From the NCBI GenBank assembly GCA_000469685.2, contig LS997563.1, positions 7,688,437-7,752,436 on the forward strand: 64,000 nt of DNA. The letters are read 5' to 3'. The notes beneath the pieces are model-generated. The model was not told the origin of the DNA, did no database searches, and worked only from the letters and a program-made list of their open reading frames with translations. A program made the translations under genes and the position numbers. Positions 59,637-64,000 of the stretch are shown here, one piece after another. The stretch's first letter is position 1. Every line of letters starts with the position of its first letter. The DNA comes from Haemonchus contortus. Lineage: Eukaryota; Nematoda; Chromadorea; Rhabditida; Trichostrongylidae.

Positions 59637-59910
59637 CGGAGGTGGTGCAGTGGTAAAGGGCGCACTAGATCACACGCACGGTTGCGGGTTCGAGTCCCCA
59701 ATCGTTACCCGCCCAGGTCAATCGAGCCTTCTATTCGGGGTAGGTTGATTGGTACAAGACTTGTCTGGGAGAATAAAAGCACTGACTTGTTCATCGGCTG
59801 GCCACCGCAAGTCATTGCATAGGCTACATAGTGTTCGATACACCACTACGATTCTGAATGGAAGTCGGATGCGTGGGCGCATCCCTCAGACGGAACTGAT
59901 TAACGCCAAG
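59637..59910 (+). mobile_element. tRNA-derived SINE, copy 2
   Basis: The A-box-like TGGTGCAGTGGTAAAGGGC (59,642) and B-box GGTTCGAGTCC (59,687) are spaced as in a tRNA promoter. The body has AGACTTGTCTGGGAGAATAA, GGCTGGCCACCGCAAG and CTGATTAACGCCAAG. It is the best preserved of three copies. It is not a tRNA gene: no acceptor or anticodon stem can be completed. Confidence 0.88.
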
Positions 59911-60329
59911 ACTTTTAGACAATGTTTCACAGATCTCCTTCACTGGCAGGTGATTCGGAAGATGGGTACCCCCTTCTTCTGCTCTACTGGATCGATTTAT
60001 ACCTTGTGTATCCTCGCCGGTGCATTCATGCATACGTTTTTGAAGAACTTGCGGGTGCAATTGATATCCTGCACATCGGCTCAGCTGAAACCTTGCATTC
60101 GAGTGACTGAGAAGTAACCCGAAAAGCGACTTGGGGCAGTTGTTAAATAAGCTCTCTGCCCACTTTGGGATGGTCAGGCCAGCCACCAGCAGTCTACTCA
60201 GCCTCCAAGCCAGAGCCCGGCGCACCACTCGTGAACACCCACGTGCCAAAACAGACAATAAATACGCCTGGACCTGGCGAACCTTAGGAGGTTCTACCTG
60301 TCTAATTACTTCCTAGGCAGAATGGAAGC

Positions 60330-61260
60330 GTCGTAAAAAACCAGTAAGACTGTGTTGCTCGATAAGAAGAAAGACTCCAACAATATTGGCAGCTATTGCT
60401 ATCTGCCTGCTGTCTGTAATCTATAAACTTTTCACACAAGACATTGTCAAGAGGATTGGCAGAATATCAGATGAAGGACAACCATGCGAGCAAGCAGGGT
60501 TTCGGAGAGGGTTCAGTACAATCGATCATATCCACACCCTAACAAGGCTCATTGAAGTATCGTGAGAGTACAAAATGCCGCTATGTTTTACGTTTATCGA
60601 CTTGAAGAAAGCCTTTGACACTGTCGAAACAGAAGCGGTAATTGAAGCCCTGGGCAACCAGGGTGTTCCTACTCAATATATAAGAATGCTTCGTGAGCTC
60701 TACGACATTCACGCCCGGGATTTCACCATTCTACAGGGAAGTCATTATCAACGTGAAGAGAGGTGTCCGGCAGGGCGATACCATATCGCCCAAACTTTTC
60801 AGTGCCCTCTCGAGAGTATCATGCGTCATTCGGAATGGGAAGACTTGGGAGTGAAGGTCGACGACTGCTTCTTACATTATCTCCGCTTTGCGAACGACAT
60901 CGTGCTCACAACACCGAAGGCGGGACGAATGCTGACCAGTTCTCACAGCGCTTGTGGAAAGATCGGCTCATGACTGAAGCAACCGAAGATGATCATGAGG
61001 AGCGGACATGTTACTTTTACGCTGAAAGGAAATCTTTGAGTGGATGCTATGCCTCGTGTATCTCCATCAAAACGATTCACTGGACGACTCTGGCTCACGA
61101 GAGGAATGATTGGACACTTCATTGGCGTCCATTAAGGAAATCGATGACCAGCAGGACGATGCAGGTGGTTTAGTTCCATTTTCATCAGATCTTTTGCCCT
61201 TTCGTCTTTTGATCTTTCATTCATGTACTTTTTGTGCATGTAATGAATAATAAATAGATG
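60330..61260 (+). pseudogene. RTE-like non-LTR reverse transcriptase fragment
   Basis: In changing frames I read AICLLSVIYKLFTQDIVKRI, QAGFRRGFSTIDHIHTLTRL and FTFIDLKKAFDTVE (RT motif A, catalytic Asp). GVRQGDTISPKLFSALLESI is reached by frameshift near 60,760. Then comes RFANDIVLTT, where the usual (F/Y)ADD has become AND. Thumb-region remnants run to about 61,150, and a 3' end rich in AATAAATAG follows near 61,245. The substituted catalytic motif, stops and frameshifts mean it is inactive. The endonuclease portion is not visible. Confidence 0.85.
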
Positions 61261-61574
61261 TTCGTGCTCACAAACAGAAACGTTGCAGCAAAACTTGCAA
61301 AAAAGATTCTTCCGGAAGTCCATACTTAGAATGGGCGGAATTGGTTATGCAGATGGAACAACTCGTTCATAACAGTGACCTGAATCGGCCTCCGAAAATA
61401 CGATTCTATCTGAGAAAGCCTCCAAAGATTCGATGTTATAAGCAGTGCTCCGTCTTAAAATGATCATTCTGGCCAGTAACCTCTACCAGTACAGAAACTA
61501 ATGGCAAACTTTCAATCCATGCTCTTGATGCATTCGCCCAAATGATTTCTCTCCAAATTGGCGAAGTCCACTAC

Positions 61575-61915
61575 AGTGCGGATGTGGGGCGTTCAAAGGC
61601 ACAGTTCACGATAAAAATGGCCCATGAGTTAATCCCCTAAGATAAAGCTGTGGCCCCCTAGTACACCACTTGTGCGCTGTCAGGTCGGGAAATGGGCTAG
61701 ATAGGGCGTCATAAGGGCTCAAAGATTGTCCCGTGTGTATGCACGGACGAGTTTCAACGGCATTTTAGAGGCTTCACCGTTCGCAAGTGAGCCCATGTAG
61801 AAAGTTCAAACAACTTGTCATGACCCATAGCAACAGTGAGAGGCAACTCTGGACAGTTTTACTTGATGTAGTACAAAGCCCTTTGGCAAGTGCAACTTCG
61901 AATGAGCAACTGACG
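61575..61915 (+). repeat. AGGCACAG-family repeat, plus-strand copy
   Basis: TTCAA precedes AGGCACAGTTCACGATAAAA at 61,592. The body matches 53,130-53,515 in reverse (GGCTCAAAGATTGTCCCGTG, TTTCAACGGCATTTTAGAGG, ATGACCCATAGCAACAGTGA). The 101-codon frame at 61,787-62,092 starts in this repeat and is not supported as a gene. Confidence 0.78.
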
Positions 61916-62636
61916 GTGAAAGAAGGAAATGAAGGGCCGGAGCTGAATAGTATGCTAATGACGGGCAGATTAGAAGAAGAGCAGGAAATTCAGAAGTTAC
62001 ACCCTCCATCGCAGTCACGTTTCGAAAACATGACGAAGAAAGAGCTTTCCCTCACCTCTTTAACTCTGCTCAGCAACTTGCCAGTTGCATAAGGAACTGG
62101 GCAAGTAGACATCGGTTTGCTCCGATTGCAGCAGTAGGGTACCAACGAGGGCCCTTCCTACAAGGCCTTTTGGGCATTCTTGACGGCGACATTCAGGGCC
62201 AAGCAATTCATTCCCCGGAGAAGATACCCCTCGAAAAAAAAACTGAATATTCTCCTACTACTATGTGTTGATTTTTGTGTTCAAAACGGGGCATCGCTTC
62301 GGCGACCACATTTCCGCTTCTAATGCGGCGGAACTAATCCCATGTCAAGTTTGGATGAGTGATTTTTTGTCCAACACCTCATATACACATCCTAATATAA
62401 GACTACCGTATAGTTTGTCAAAAAACAAACAAATAAGTAAATAAAGTGAAGGTATGTAGCGAATGCACACCTCGCACACCAAATATTACGGCCTGAATCT
62501 GAGACGTGGAACATGGTTCGTGGAAAATCCTATGATAGGACTGATAGGGAGAGTTAGTTGCGGATAGGTGGCAGCACTCTATGCAGTCTCGGTTCAAGCC
62601 CACCATTGAGGCCTTTTTATATGAATGTTATTAAAA

Positions 62637-62905
62637 GATGGCAGAGGTGGTGGCAGTGGCAGGTATAACTCATGTATAGCCTGAGGATCGAACCCCGGAC
62701 CGATACTCGCTCGAGCCAACGAAGCCTTCCATTCCTTCGGGTCATGTGGTACCAGACTCGTCTGGCAGGATAAAACCACTGCTCAGTACATCGAATACCG
62801 CAAATCATTGTATGGATCACATATGCATTCAAAATGCTATAACGATTCCGAACGGGAGTCGAATGTAGGGCGTATCCAGAAAACGAGATTGATTAACGCT
62901 GAAAA
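62637..62905 (+). mobile_element. tRNA-derived SINE, copy 3
   Basis: GGTGGTGGCAGTGGCAGG resembles the A-box region and GGATCGAACCCCGG (62,685) the B-box. The body contains CCAGACTCGTCTGGCAGGAT and ends GATTGATTAACGCTGAAAAC. It is diverged from the 59.6-kb copy but collinear with it. Confidence 0.82.
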
Positions 62906-64000
62906 CCTTATTCCCTCAGAATTCAACTTCGAAACAACGTGACTTCCATTACGAGCGTTCCAAAATCGGATTCATAACGCTAGAAAAACTCTACCCATAT
63001 CTCTCTGGGAAGGGATAGCATACTGGCGAGGAATCTTATTCTGACCAGCTCATCAAGAGATCAAATCTTACCGAGCTTTACGTTTGTGCAGAGAATTCGC
63101 CATTCTCCTGGATCTTTTCAACCGAGGAATTTTGTCCTGAATATTTAACAGCAATGTTCCTATGGAACCTTCACAAAACTCCCACCCTTACCTTTCATGA
63201 AGGCTGTTGTCCTTCCAGGTGCGTCTCCAATAGGACTACATTAATCATCAAAGCTTCATTTATCAGAATTCTCTATTTTTTCACGGTCACCTACTTGGTG
63301 TCGACGTTGTCTGAGAAGATCAAACATCTGGATAGACGGAGATAATCCAAGCTGACCTTATCCTTCCAAGTGCATTTAATTACGTCTTTTGCAGGCACCA
63401 GTTTCGTAAATGGGTCCCGGCATTCGAGGGAATCCAATACTCCGACGAAGCTGCAGACAGAAAACAGAACACTCCAGGAATGATTCAAACTCAGAGAAGA
63501 CGTAGAGTATCTCGTCAAAGTACACTCTCATTCCAAAAAGAAAAAACTTCAATTACAGTGGGTTGAAAGGGAAACCCATTAGAGGTAGACGGCTTCGTGG
63601 ATGAATTAGATTAGGTTGGAAAGATGAGCCATAGGGTACAGTCATCCTAACCAGAAAACCTAGTTGTTTTTTTCCAGAATACTGTATTAGGGGTTTCTAG
63701 AAAAATCTTTTCGACTTCCAGAAAAATTCCTTCTTCAGAAGACTCTAGGAAGAGGTTCTCTTCCCAAATATCTCCTGAGGAAGTTCTTCTTGAGAGAGTG
63801 GGAGTGACATTTGAATTCCCAGTCGAATTCTTAGATTCAAAAGCTCAGTTGGGGCCCAAGTTGTTATGATTGCACTAACCCTTTCTCAAGGGTAGTCACT
63901 GGGCCGGATGTATCTAACATGCTATGATAAAGGAAGGGAGATTGCAGTCTCGCAGCATTGATCCTTCGTTTCCGGGATGGGTCCCCGCATTCGATTTCCT
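62906..64000. other. No supported feature to window end
   Basis: Two short frames (63,154-63,345 plus and 63,291-63,518 minus) show no motif. If the receptor gene has a distant signal-peptide exon it could lie here or beyond the window, but I could not find one on the minus strand. Confidence 0.35.

Noticed and set aside
59640..59712. Possible tRNA gene because of good A and B boxes
   Set aside because: The promoter boxes sit in a repeat found three times with a shared non-tRNA body, and no acceptor or anticodon stem forms; it is a SINE.

Overview
The window looks like repeat-rich nuclear DNA from a nematode, most plausibly a clade V/strongylid (hookworm-like) worm. The reasons are the spliced genes with TTTCAG acceptors and mostly short introns, an outron-like acceptor just before a start codon (compatible with SL trans-splicing), a nematode-style nicotinic acetylcholine receptor subunit, and DD37D and DD34E Tc1/mariner remnants, a Ty3/gypsy element, RTE-like reverse transcriptase and tRNA-derived SINEs. 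There is no bacterial gene organisation and no CRISPR. The species assignment is an inference.

Layout. 0-5.6 kb: two arrays of a 145-bp tandem repeat, a 1.3-kb mariner with clear TIRs, and a 2-kb element with ~600-bp terminal inverted repeats. 6.2-7.6 kb: a degenerate LINE reverse transcriptase (minus). 8.0-27.8 kb: one very large, diverged, collinear inverted repeat. The left arm spans about 8.0-16.9 kb and the right arm about 27.8-20.5 kb. Its centre carries strand-switching polypyrimidine/polypurine tracts, and each arm has private transposon insertions whose empty sites survive in the other arm. 28-34 kb: mostly featureless DNA plus a SINE. 34.0-37.0 kb: a Ty3/gypsy element with 216-bp LTRs and ATTCC target duplications, internally deleted so that the RT core is missing. 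38.7-45.5 kb: a 15-exon plus-strand gene for a ~616-residue coiled-coil/low-complexity protein that I do not recognise. 47-49 kb: further copies of the composite repeat seen at the window start, including the mariner empty site. 49.3-51.1 kb: a Tc1/Tc3-type transposase pseudogene split by a TTAA-type element. 51.8-59.3 kb: a 15-exon minus-strand nicotinic receptor subunit (Cys-loop, vicinal cysteines, M1-M4), complete except for its signal-peptide exon. 59.6-62.9 kb: two SINEs and an RTE-like RT fragment.

Only two host genes are well supported and they face each other convergently. No shared function is visible. Most of the remaining sequence is mobile DNA, and the nested insertions with matching empty sites allow a relative history to be read from this one window.
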